In this document: positions 50,401 to 58,122 of the stretch, in pieces | Numbering within the stretch: the first letter of the stretch is position 1 | Layout: every line of letters begins with the position of its first letter | IMG/VR virus record: IMGVR_UViG_3300044715_000768 | Coordinates: 1 to 64,000 of that record | Source: a virus | Length of the DNA stretch: 64,000 bases | Strand: one strand, 5' to 3' | The notes under the pieces: model-generated | The model's database searches: none | What the model saw: only the letters and a program-made list of their open reading frames with translations | Told to the model about the DNA's origin: nothing | Translations under genes and position numbers: made by a program

Positions 50401-53400
50401 TGGTATTCCTATGGCAGATGCTGAGAAAATGACAAAAGAGTTCCTTGACGCTTTTGACGCAGACGGTTTCATACCTTTCAACGGCATGAGTGCGCAACAT
50501 CTTGAAAGAATAATGACGACAGCACGAAGAAGCATCAGTAGAAACCTAAGCAACAAACCACTAACGGAACAGTTACTTGCCGACGCAAGATTCGTGGACC
50601 TAATCAACGACTATGTGAATAATGTAATCAACGCCCCTGATGGTTGGTCTCCCTCGCAGGCACAGGAATTCGCCGACCAGATAGCGATTGAGTTTCCTTA
50701 TCTAGTAGATGACATGCCACCACTTATTGCTGGAACATACGCAACAGCAACTCGTCAAGAACTATGGGCAGAAGCAATACTTTTGTTCTCCTCACCAGAC
50801 AGAAAGTTGAAGGCTAAGTACCTAACGCCAGAGATAGAAGCATTTATTGCTTACGCGTTCGGATTGAAACAAGACAAAGACGCTAGTACCCCATACAACA
50901 AACCATGGTCGTCTCGCAGTGGTTTCGCTTCTTCTTCACGGGTAAGGAGATTACACGCAGCGCAAGACAGCATAGACGAAAGAGTCTCCGACAAGGACGA
51001 CGGGTTCGCTAGTAGAAATGCCGGCGATGCTAAATCAACAACAGTAAAGATGTCTCGTGAAACATCTAGTACGTCACGATTTACGGTTGGCGACTACGAG
51101 TTTGACATAACAGATGAAGATTTGTCTACTTATGATTGGGATACTGCTTATGACCAGTGGACAACTTGGTCGGGCAACTGGCGCATGCGTCATTTGTCGT
51201 CAGCAATGATGGGTATAGAACAGCAACCCACAAAGGGTGGCGAAGAGTCGCTATCAACAGTCCACGAAGTAATGCGCTCAGGTGAACTGCTAGACGCACC
51301 TAACCATGTAAAAGACTCCGTTCGTGAATCACTGATAAATACACATAAGACGATGGAAAAAATCTCTACGGGTGACACAGTTAGCGATAGACCGTTGTAC
51401 CGAGGACTTGGTTCAGTTCCTGATGATTCAGAGATACTGATGGCAGAACAGGGTGAGACAATAACGTTCCCACTTAGTGCGTTCACCCCAGACAGAGGAT
51501 TAGCCACAACATTCGCCGACATGAATGCCGAGAGCGACAAAAAAGTAATCCTCCAACTTCAAAATGGTGCCCATGTAGCGTCTAGTGACTACACAACACA
51601 GATAAGAGACCTAGAAAGCGACTGGGTAGAAGTACCAATTGAGTCCGTTACCCAAGGAGAGTTCACTGTCGTATCCAAGCGCGAGCAAGACGGGTACACG
51701 GTTGTAGAACTATCGCATTCTAAGACGTTTGACCCACTATCAGGAAAGATGGTTGACACGAACGTTCGTGAGGGGTTCGCTTCTTCCAGCATGAGACCAG
51801 AGCGACGGGTATCCGATAGCGCTATCCGTACGCTTACAGACAACATGAACTTCCTACGAGATAACCCACCAATGGGTAAGGGTGGCAAAGACCTAGACGA
51901 CCGTTGGGCAGAGCAGACGATAGGGAAACTTCGCAGTGGCGAGATAACTCAGGAGGATGCGTTTGACCTAATGAATGCTGTCATTGAGATACTCAGCGAC
52001 GGATTCAGTAAAGACCCAAGCCAAAAAGATAATCCAGAAGGAAAACTTCTCGCCTATCAAAAACTCGTAAAGCGCTTACGCAAACTTGCTGTTGGTGGCA
52101 TGAGCAAAGACGACATGGACGACCTCCGTAGAGAGCAGGGAATCATCCCTACTGTCACCAACAAGCCAAAGCCGACTCCTTATGCTGGTGGTCGTTTCGG
52201 CTTCTCTTCCACAACAAGAAGAGAAGAAGCATCTACTCGTGCGCAAAAACGCATTGACGACATTGACGCACAAGTAGAAGAACTTGAATCATTCAACCAA
52301 CGCCTAATGAGGGCAATCAGTGAACTCCAAGCCACGGGTAACTGGGAAGGCGAGAAGCACGACGTTTTCCTCAAAGAGGGCAATAGTCCCAAGACTTACA
52401 CCAAGGAGCAATTAGAAAGCAACGGATGGACGCAAAGCGTAAGAGAAGAATCATCAAGAGCGCATTTCAATAGAGAAATGTATGTAAACAGTCTAAAAAG
52501 AGACAGAAACGGCCTTGAAGATAGTCAAAAACGTCTTGCTGGTGAATACCCAGAAACAACGATGGTTGTTGATGAGTTACTACTTGACGAAGACAACGTA
52601 GAGAGCATCAAGGCTAGGTCGTTGGAAGTTGATTCAATGAGTCGGCAACAAAGAGAAGAAAGATTCACGGACCCCAATGACCCTGACGCAGTGTATGTGG
52701 TTCATTTCGGAGCGACCAAACTAGAAGGTGGACAACTAGACCCTTCTCGTTCACGAGGACAAGTGGGCGCAGGTATTGCTGGGAATACTCGTCAGATAAA
52801 TGACGAGACAGCCAGATACATGGTCGGATTGCGTAACGACGCAAGACGAGACCTGTCTATTCTAGAAGAAATAAAACGTCAAATGGAAACCGATAAAGTT
52901 GTTGACTTTGATGCGATAGCAAGAACAGACCCGAAAGACCTCCTAAGAGCAGGAAGAGCAAAAAAGTTGCTTGGTATTGACCGTCGTGACTTCAACTACG
53001 AGCGTTCAACGTTCACGCCTCCTTATTGGAACCCTGAAAGTTTTGACTCTCAAATTGACTATGAAAAAAGAACACTGTCTAGACTTGACAAAGTTGCCGA
53101 CCAGTTAATAGCAGACGACTATCAGTACACAAGTACATACAGAGCGTCAGGATTACAAGATTTGTTGGGCTCGTATGGAGGAAGATACGCAGAAGGAGAC
53201 TCTTCGGAGTGGGGAGACAGAGCACAACGGTCAACAACTACGGGTATTCACATCTTCAAAGTAAAGATAGGCGATAACGCAGTTGAGCAGAACAGCGTTG
53301 GAGAAACTCACCTAGTTGGCAAACACACTCCAATCGCTTCACTCGTTGTAGACAGTAGCGCCAACGACGACAATCCTGCTCGTGAAGTCTGGAAGGGTTG

Positions 53401-54625
53401 GCTTGATTCGGTTATTGAGCAGGACATCGCTGAAAACAGGAGTCGTTCTGGTTTTTCTAGCACGACTAGACCGACCATACCTATGCGCCCATCCTTACAA
53501 CTAACACCTACTGACGACATTGAGGAAGCAAAAAGAACTGGTCGTCCACTCTCCATACTTCGCCCAGGAACTCTTCCTCCAAAGTCGCAAGCAGAATACG
53601 ACAGAGTCATAGAAGAAGCAATGAAGAACCTTGATGAAGCGAAGGAAATAAGAAGGCGCTATCAGGCAATCTGGGATGGAACAACAACACCACCTTATTC
53701 TGATGAACAAAAAGAAGGAATAGAAGCGAAAAACAGAATCAACAATGAACTGCTGTTTCAGTTTGTTGATTTAGTTCCACTTAATAGACTCATGCAAGAA
53801 GAATTTTTAGAACTCGGGTTTGACTATGAAACCGAAGCAAAGGTTAGAAGAGGAATAGAAGTCCATCTTTCCACATTTGTCTCGTATTTCACCAGTGCTC
53901 AATACAGTCAGGAAAGCACATTGGGAGACGAAGCAAGGTTTCAGCACTCAGTGGAGGCACTTGATAAAGCAGACATCGCAATCGCCTTCCCTAAGGACCT
54001 TCTTGAGAAGTTGATAGCCGATGGACGGTTTAAGACACAGTTTGAAACACGGACTTCACGTGGTGCGCTTCATCCAGAAGGAAGAATCTCGGGAGACGTT
54101 GCTCAGTTCGGATACCACCCAGACACTGCCCCGGATAAGCGTCCTGTTTATGGATACCTTACGTCTGGTGGAAGTATCAATAAAAGAAATTTGGGAAGTA
54201 TTAAACAGTATGGTGAACTTCAGTTTGTTCTCAAAAGGGATTCACATTCACGCTCAACATACACAACACACGACAGTCTTAGTTCAGGTCTAACACCTTC
54301 ACCAATGGGGATACCTAGTAAGGATGCTTCTGGAAAGGTTGGAGAAACAATGTATTCAGAAGCGCAGATACATGGAGGCGTCAGTCTTTCGGATGTTGAC
54401 TATGTAGTCATAAATGTTGGAGAACCAGACCAATGGGATTGGCAGAACAATAAGGTTTCACAAGAAGAGTTTGATTCAATCAGTGGAATGCTCGCACGGG
54501 TAGGTATTCGGGTAGTTCCAGTCAGAGATGGCGAAATAGTTGATACGTGGAACGGTGGGCAAGTCGTTCCAGAACCTCCAGCAGATACAATCCCAGAACA
54601 AAAACCAGTTAAGGCAGTCGCATGA
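47441..54625 (+). CDS. Giant polyvalent protein: three zincin modules, ADP-ribosyltransferase-like and DUF3626-like domains
   Basis: About 2394 residues from ATG 47441; a GTG at 47423 adds six. Order: FDPNAYDGDGDGLVQDGT module (F47); three similar units each with a zinc motif, HEWGH at 257, HEWGH at 558 and HEWAH at 953; an ART-like domain with RGLGS (Arg 1321), FPLSAFTPDRGLATTFA and ESDWVEV (Glu 1392); a helical part; an unassigned unit starting VYVVHFGATKLEGG; and a C-terminal DUF3626-like domain with RFKTQFETRTSRGALHPEGR, RPVYGYL and YSEAQIHGG (Glu 2307). Copies of the G-F-x-S motif mark the borders (Gly near 81, 380, 704, 1161, 1188, 1445, 1587, 2004). It has its own promoter and no adjacent capsid genes. 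Likely injected into or made in the host. Confidence 0.75.
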   Translation: MPFSYDIEPNDSPRLRRHMSRVNSDDRLEVKALGANLGQLARSAQVFDPNAYDGDGDGLVQDGTPFERPAVLSNIASVARGLASTTGGYGSYTPRGSWTVGLTNEEVAERAVPSTHAAFVEMLVAQGSMGNLSDRRREGLDMAVFDEERVAELRDALRNALDERPELRAAFDRFGCPPIGVHPNKDNDGVNVDYQGVAYGKHAIFITEKTLDKGAMSEWFGRRKFSAKVFSFTTFAPRIKGVDRAFAGESAEDIITHEWGHYLNYLVADIAPDAQLRDLASALTQDSWYMSSYYTNRISPRVKEMFDYFDGAMKSGEKVDQPDGVPFVKTVYGTSSPVEFFAESVAAYFSPRANTRELLNDEATDIVEQMLGIKQVSRSGFASRTGSLKSSTGSTLRNKTPQEIADIVVPKTKADAIALADAHSALLTDPGGVPYIASEPEVLQQIVPKGIDAMDFSPEAVSRMKEMVVEALSNHPNFYEAVQRFGMPPVLITKPGERLDGAYAIAGVEGFPAITIDSTVREMALVNGFPNGMYKDEPFLFGTRTFLSDATSEGFFIHEWGHFLNRLALDVHPDDEMKALARFWWNETWDLDEYLPKIAKLLRRFVKPETRVDARYIGAQKFGKAAKNHKSVDFTGYPHVKTQYGQSMPAEAFAEAITAVLSNNIDDKEMVSPELRKDILDILGFSPSVKEVDKAGNSEGRGSGFASKTVTRGPDGTRIIDTSDPFTPLSGSDWLKDATDDEVADAVTPTGIDDAIALTIMNTSYGDDPANYPAEEAKVRQIMTDHIFKFYGRDSNGKIATDANGQPISFSVPYDFSPQGRQTVKDMVKRMMAESPEFSWMIRRFGCPPMMVIDEAKLTQLNNQVEQMRLAGQDISLPFHLADGAVGGFSVGTYGITLRTDPRTDNLPMGFYRRLAAKRKTGRIITNPDGSREEEKENWMNNFGLSLADKGIHEWAHWFYATVKGNKGLLGKSRRGDRKSRLSYLFPGIPMADAEKMTKEFLDAFDADGFIPFNGMSAQHLERIMTTARRSISRNLSNKPLTEQLLADARFVDLINDYVNNVINAPDGWSPSQAQEFADQIAIEFPYLVDDMPPLIAGTYATATRQELWAEAILLFSSPDRKLKAKYLTPEIEAFIAYAFGLKQDKDASTPYNKPWSSRSGFASSSRVRRLHAAQDSIDERVSDKDDGFASRNAGDAKSTTVKMSRETSSTSRFTVGDYEFDITDEDLSTYDWDTAYDQWTTWSGNWRMRHLSSAMMGIEQQPTKGGEESLSTVHEVMRSGELLDAPNHVKDSVRESLINTHKTMEKISTGDTVSDRPLYRGLGSVPDDSEILMAEQGETITFPLSAFTPDRGLATTFADMNAESDKKVILQLQNGAHVASSDYTTQIRDLESDWVEVPIESVTQGEFTVVSKREQDGYTVVELSHSKTFDPLSGKMVDTNVREGFASSSMRPERRVSDSAIRTLTDNMNFLRDNPPMGKGGKDLDDRWAEQTIGKLRSGEITQEDAFDLMNAVIEILSDGFSKDPSQKDNPEGKLLAYQKLVKRLRKLAVGGMSKDDMDDLRREQGIIPTVTNKPKPTPYAGGRFGFSSTTRREEASTRAQKRIDDIDAQVEELESFNQRLMRAISELQATGNWEGEKHDVFLKEGNSPKTYTKEQLESNGWTQSVREESSRAHFNREMYVNSLKRDRNGLEDSQKRLAGEYPETTMVVDELLLDEDNVESIKARSLEVDSMSRQQREERFTDPNDPDAVYVVHFGATKLEGGQLDPSRSRGQVGAGIAGNTRQINDETARYMVGLRNDARRDLSILEEIKRQMETDKVVDFDAIARTDPKDLLRAGRAKKLLGIDRRDFNYERSTFTPPYWNPESFDSQIDYEKRTLSRLDKVADQLIADDYQYTSTYRASGLQDLLGSYGGRYAEGDSSEWGDRAQRSTTTGIHIFKVKIGDNAVEQNSVGETHLVGKHTPIASLVVDSSANDDNPAREVWKGWLDSVIEQDIAENRSRSGFSSTTRPTIPMRPSLQLTPTDDIEEAKRTGRPLSILRPGTLPPKSQAEYDRVIEEAMKNLDEAKEIRRRYQAIWDGTTTPPYSDEQKEGIEAKNRINNELLFQFVDLVPLNRLMQEEFLELGFDYETEAKVRRGIEVHLSTFVSYFTSAQYSQESTLGDEARFQHSVEALDKADIAIAFPKDLLEKLIADGRFKTQFETRTSRGALHPEGRISGDVAQFGYHPDTAPDKRPVYGYLTSGGSINKRNLGSIKQYGELQFVLKRDSHSRSTYTTHDSLSSGLTPSPMGIPSKDASGKVGETMYSEAQIHGGVSLSDVDYVVINVGEPDQWDWQNNKVSQEEFDSISGMLARVGIRVVPVRDGEIVDTWNGGQVVPEPPADTIPEQKPVKAVA

Positions 54626-55287
54626 GACAAGAACTAATAGCAGTGCGTGGGCAGGACAAATTGTTTTACACACACGACATCACTAGTGAACCTAATGTTG
54701 TTAGACGGATGGGTTACATCACCAAAGGTCAGTCAGACACAAAGATGGAAGTTGATGTTGACGTCGTCCTTTCTCGTGGATACTGGGAAGACGCACCAAA
54801 GCCGACCAGAGATACCAGAGGTAAGTCAATGGAGTGGGTTGATGTCGCCACCAAGTCGTTCGTACTGGATGCCCCGTCATTTGACATCAAGTCCCTGAAC
54901 TACACAATGCCCGAAGTGCGTGAAAGAATCAAGAACCGTATTATGGCTGGCGACAAGGGTGGTAAAGCAGGTCAATGGTCTGCTCGCAAGGCACAACTGC
55001 TCGCTATGGAGTATCGTAAAGCAGGTGGTGGCTACAAGGGTGGTCTACGCAAGACACAGCGTTCACTAAAGAAATGGACACGAGAGAAATGGACAACATC
55101 AGATGGCAAACCAGCGATTCGTAAAAACGGCACTCGTCGCTACCTTCCTTCTTCTGCTTGGTCTCGTCTTACGCCAGCACAGAGGGCAGCGACGAATCGT
55201 AAGAAAATCATCGGAAGTCGGCAAGGCAATCAGTTTGTTGCAAATACACGAAGTGCAGAGAATGCTTCGCGCAGAGCAAGAGACTGA
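54622..55287 (+). CDS. DUF5872-like protein
   Basis: 221 residues, ATGA-coupled to the giant protein. The N-terminus (LIAVRGQDKLFYTHDI) parallels the small gene at 25355 that follows another giant protein. The C-terminal half matches DUF5872 as I know it: GDKGGKAGQWSARKAQLLAM, GYKGGLRKTQRSLKKWTREK, GKPAIRKNGTRRYLPSSAWS, and AATNRKKIIGS. This basic domain occurs in phages and large viruses; it is probably nucleic-acid or virion associated. Ends convergent with the DUF6171-like gene. Confidence 0.75.
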   Translation: MRQELIAVRGQDKLFYTHDITSEPNVVRRMGYITKGQSDTKMEVDVDVVLSRGYWEDAPKPTRDTRGKSMEWVDVATKSFVLDAPSFDIKSLNYTMPEVRERIKNRIMAGDKGGKAGQWSARKAQLLAMEYRKAGGGYKGGLRKTQRSLKKWTREKWTTSDGKPAIRKNGTRRYLPSSAWSRLTPAQRAATNRKKIIGSRQGNQFVANTRSAENASRRARD

Positions 55288-55321
55288 AGTTATTCCCGGC
55301 CGGGACCAGTCCCGATAGTCT

Positions 55322-55480
55322 TTACCACTTACCGAGTGGACAAGCCTCGCCTACAAAACGCACCTTCATAAGCAGTGGGCAACCACAAACCTTGCAGGTC
55401 TTCTTCCACTTCTTCATGTGTGGACATTCTTTACAAACTGCGTACCTACGGGCAGCGACTGATGCTGATACTTCTTCCAT
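55322..55480 (-). CDS. Small zinc-binding protein, DUF6171-like
   Basis: 52 residues from ATG 55480 (overlapping the previous stop as TAATG) to TAA 55324. Six cysteines: VCKECPHMKKW, KTCKVCGCP, EACPLGKW. The C-x2-C...C-x2-C-x-C...CPxGKW layout is that of the DUF6171 family, small phage zinc-ribbon proteins of unknown function. Confidence 0.75.
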   Translation of the reverse strand: MEEVSASVAARRYAVCKECPHMKKWKKTCKVCGCPLLMKVRFVGEACPLGKW

Positions 55481-55800
55481 TAGCGCAGTCTATGCTGGCA
55501 TTTGAGACAGAACTCCGACCACGGGTAGTATCTGCGCATGTTTACAGGGTGTGAGCAGTCAATTATCTCCGTGACCTTGGCATTCACCGTGTCTCTAATC
55601 ATCTGAGACATGGTAACCCCCATCTTCTCGGAGGCTTCCTTCCAGCGTTCCCTATCCTTATTCGTCAAGCGAACGAGAATGTTCTTGTCAGCAGGACCAT
55701 CTTCTGGTGAAACCTCAGTAGACATAGACATGTCGCCATGTGCTTCACGGTCAATAGCCGAAACTAGATTACTAATCTCTTGGTCTTTTTCACTCATCAA
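55480..55800 (-). CDS. Ribbon-helix-helix-like DNA-binding protein
   Basis: 106 residues. Residues about 38-80 read NILVRLTNKDRERWKEASEK, then MGVTMSQMIRDTVNAKVTEI, the beta-strand plus two helices of an RHH (CopG/MetJ-type) domain. A C-terminal Cys/His segment (DCSHP...FCLKCQH) may bind zinc. The start overlaps the terS candidate by 11 bases. Possible autoregulator of this replication operon. Confidence 0.7.
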   Translation of the reverse strand: MMSEKDQEISNLVSAIDREAHGDMSMSTEVSPEDGPADKNILVRLTNKDRERWKEASEKMGVTMSQMIRDTVNAKVTEIIDCSHPVNMRRYYPWSEFCLKCQHRLR

Positions 55801-56392
55801 CTATCTCTGCGTCCTGTATTGGTGCTTGTCCGAGGATACCAGCAACCATGTCTGGTGGAAGTACACCCGACATACCCATGATTTCCAATAACTTACGAGC
55901 CTCTGTCTCTGGGTCAAAGGCGTCAATAGCAGCAGGGCGACCCCCTTCGCCAGCAAGAGTTGCTTTCACCGACTCCGAGCCCCGTACATCCATCTGAACA
56001 TTAATGTTGGTGGCTTCCATGCCAAGAAGTTTAGTTCTTCTGTCCATGATTGAGAGAACTTGTTGTATCGCTTTGAGGTCTGGTTCTACTGCCACCTCGG
56101 TGCCGTCGTCCATTCTTACCTTTCGGTGCTGAGTAAGTGGCCAGATTGCTGCTTGTAGGTTGTCTAGGCGTTCCAGTTCCATGCGTAACACCTCTGGGTA
56201 CGCCATGAGTGCTTCTCTGTTCAGTTTCTCTAACTGACGCTGCACAGCCCTGTGTACAGAAGCAGACGTAAGGTCAAACCTTCTGGCAATTTCAGATACT
56301 GCTACGCCAGCCTGTCTCATCTTGAAAATACGTAAGTCTCGCTCTGCGATGAACTCTTTCGTCATCACTTTATTACTGCGCTCTTGACTCAT
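55790..56392 (-). CDS. Candidate terminase small subunit
   Basis: 200 residues coupled by ATGA to the primase gene. The N-terminal 55 residues form a helix-turn-helix (RIFKMRQAGVAVSEIARRFD, LTSASVHRAVQRQLEKLNRE), followed by helices (LRMELERLDNLQAAIWPL) and IMDRRTKLLGMEATN, a line frequent in small terminase proteins. The C-terminus is Gly/Pro-rich with LLEIMGMSGVLPPDMVAGIL. TerS recognises the packaging site. TerL is far away, so the assignment is tentative; a plain HTH regulator is the alternative. Confidence 0.6.
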   Translation of the reverse strand: MSQERSNKVMTKEFIAERDLRIFKMRQAGVAVSEIARRFDLTSASVHRAVQRQLEKLNREALMAYPEVLRMELERLDNLQAAIWPLTQHRKVRMDDGTEVAVEPDLKAIQQVLSIMDRRTKLLGMEATNINVQMDVRGSESVKATLAGEGGRPAAIDAFDPETEARKLLEIMGMSGVLPPDMVAGILGQAPIQDAEIVDE

Positions 56393-58122
56393 TTTGTTAC
56401 CTTAGCGTACTCCACTACTTCAAACGGGAAAAGCCTACCCCTCTTTATCTTGGTAGGCCATGGCCTGTCGTCACGAGCACCTCGGAAATGCTTGACATCA
56501 TAAGTGTACGCCATACCAGACGAAATGTCAGGAGTGAGCGCAATACCAAACTCCGGCCAACGGGACCACACAGCAGAACCAAACGGGCGCAACTGACGAT
56601 TTGTCATGCTTTCTCCCAAAGGTGCGTGATGCTCCAACCAAAGAGCACACTGATACGAATCTCTGATGTAGTCAAGATACTTGGCAACCTCAACGGCTAC
56701 TGCTTCTGCCGTGCGACCACCTGGGTCTACGAATGCCTTGTACAGAGGACCCATGATGAGCAACTCTGGCTTCGTGTCCTCAATGGCACGCTCCAACACT
56801 TCTCTATCTTCTGGCTTCATCAAATCAAAACCCGATGGCTTGACGAGAAGTTCTGCTGTTGGCGACTTCGTGTAGCCCCGAGCAAACGCAGCATTGTAGA
56901 TTTCACGAGAAGTACGCCTAATGATGCGCTCTGGGTTTTCCAAGTCCACAGTCAATGTACGCACCTGTCGCATGCGTTGATAAGTGAATGGGTGTACACC
57001 ACAACCTGAAAGTATTGCTACCTGTCTCGCAAGCATTGTCTTGCCAACACCTTCGGCAGCAACAACAATAACTCGTTCTGTGCGCTCAATCAAATCGTCA
57101 ATGACCCAATCGTAAGTGTCATCACTGCTCTCGGAAACGAACTCACTCCACGATACTAGTCTGCCAAAATCTCTAGGCTTGTCTCTGCCTGCCGACATCG
57201 CAATGCCTTGCGCTTTGATGAGCAACTGATGTGGCGACAAGTCGTTACGAAGCATTAGTTGTTCAAGTTTGTTCCTCGCCTCAATAAATACGTCAGGGTT
57301 AGAGACAACTTCAACCATCGGAGCGACTTCAATAGTCGGGGCAGTTGTTACGGGTGTGTCTTCTCCAAGCAACAGGAGTTCATCTATGTCTCCACCGAGA
57401 GACAAGAAGTCAGTTATGTCCTTGTATTTCGGTGTGTGCCAAACTCTTGCTTCGCAACCAGCCTTTGACAACTCGCTACATACCGTCTTTGCGTGAGCCA
57501 TCCCTGGTTCGTCATTGTCGGCAATAATCTCAACTTCTGCGCCAGCGAGAACTGCTGTGTGTATCGGCAACCACTTACCAGCACCTCCTGGCATTGTCGT
57601 TGCGATAATCCCCATGTCCATGAGAGTGTCGGCATCTTTTTCACCCTCAACAACCCAAATAGGGAAACCCTCTTTTACGGCATTGATGAGTGCTGGAAGA
57701 TTGTAAAGAACTTTTGGTGTGTCGCCGAGGGAGTATTCCCATCCACCTCTACCATCGGGCTTACGTTGTCGGAATGTTTTCTTTCCATCACCGTCAATGT
57801 AACGGAGTTTCTGGAATAGAAGTTCTCCGTCTTTATCAGTGTAGTTGTAAGTTTTAGTAAGTTCAAGTTTTTCTTTGTTACGTTTTTGTGGTGGGAACAA
57901 AGATGCTTGCGTCAAACCAATTGATTCGCAAATTTCCTTACTACTGCACGGCGAGCCCCGATGACACGAAACCAGAATGTTTCCAGTGTTGCTATCTTCA
58001 GAGATTGACAGAGATGGATTATCGTCATCATTACGACACGGGCAACGTGCTTCCCATCCGTTAGAAGTTTCGCTTACTCCTTTTAGACGAGAAAGAAACT
58101 CGTCTGTATGCGAAGAGGACAT
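56389..58122 (-). CDS. Primase-helicase (Toprim plus RecA-like domain)
   Basis: 577 residues. Order: an N-terminal zinc/CHC2-like region (WEARCPCRNDDDNPSLSISE; ILVSCHRGSPC); a Toprim domain (WVVEGEKDADTLMDMGIIAT, PGGAGKWLPIH, EVEIIADNDEPGMAHA) with its Glu and DxD-type acids; then a RecA/AAA_25 ATPase with Walker A VVAAEGVGKTMLARQ, VRTLTVDLENP, and Walker B LLIMGPLYKAF. It synthesises primers and unwinds DNA, like RepA-type primase-helicases of actinophages. TAATG coupling to whiB upstream and ATGA to terS downstream. Confidence 0.85.
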   Translation of the reverse strand: MSSSHTDEFLSRLKGVSETSNGWEARCPCRNDDDNPSLSISEDSNTGNILVSCHRGSPCSSKEICESIGLTQASLFPPQKRNKEKLELTKTYNYTDKDGELLFQKLRYIDGDGKKTFRQRKPDGRGGWEYSLGDTPKVLYNLPALINAVKEGFPIWVVEGEKDADTLMDMGIIATTMPGGAGKWLPIHTAVLAGAEVEIIADNDEPGMAHAKTVCSELSKAGCEARVWHTPKYKDITDFLSLGGDIDELLLLGEDTPVTTAPTIEVAPMVEVVSNPDVFIEARNKLEQLMLRNDLSPHQLLIKAQGIAMSAGRDKPRDFGRLVSWSEFVSESSDDTYDWVIDDLIERTERVIVVAAEGVGKTMLARQVAILSGCGVHPFTYQRMRQVRTLTVDLENPERIIRRTSREIYNAAFARGYTKSPTAELLVKPSGFDLMKPEDREVLERAIEDTKPELLIMGPLYKAFVDPGGRTAEAVAVEVAKYLDYIRDSYQCALWLEHHAPLGESMTNRQLRPFGSAVWSRWPEFGIALTPDISSGMAYTYDVKHFRGARDDRPWPTKIKRGRLFPFEVVEYAKVTK

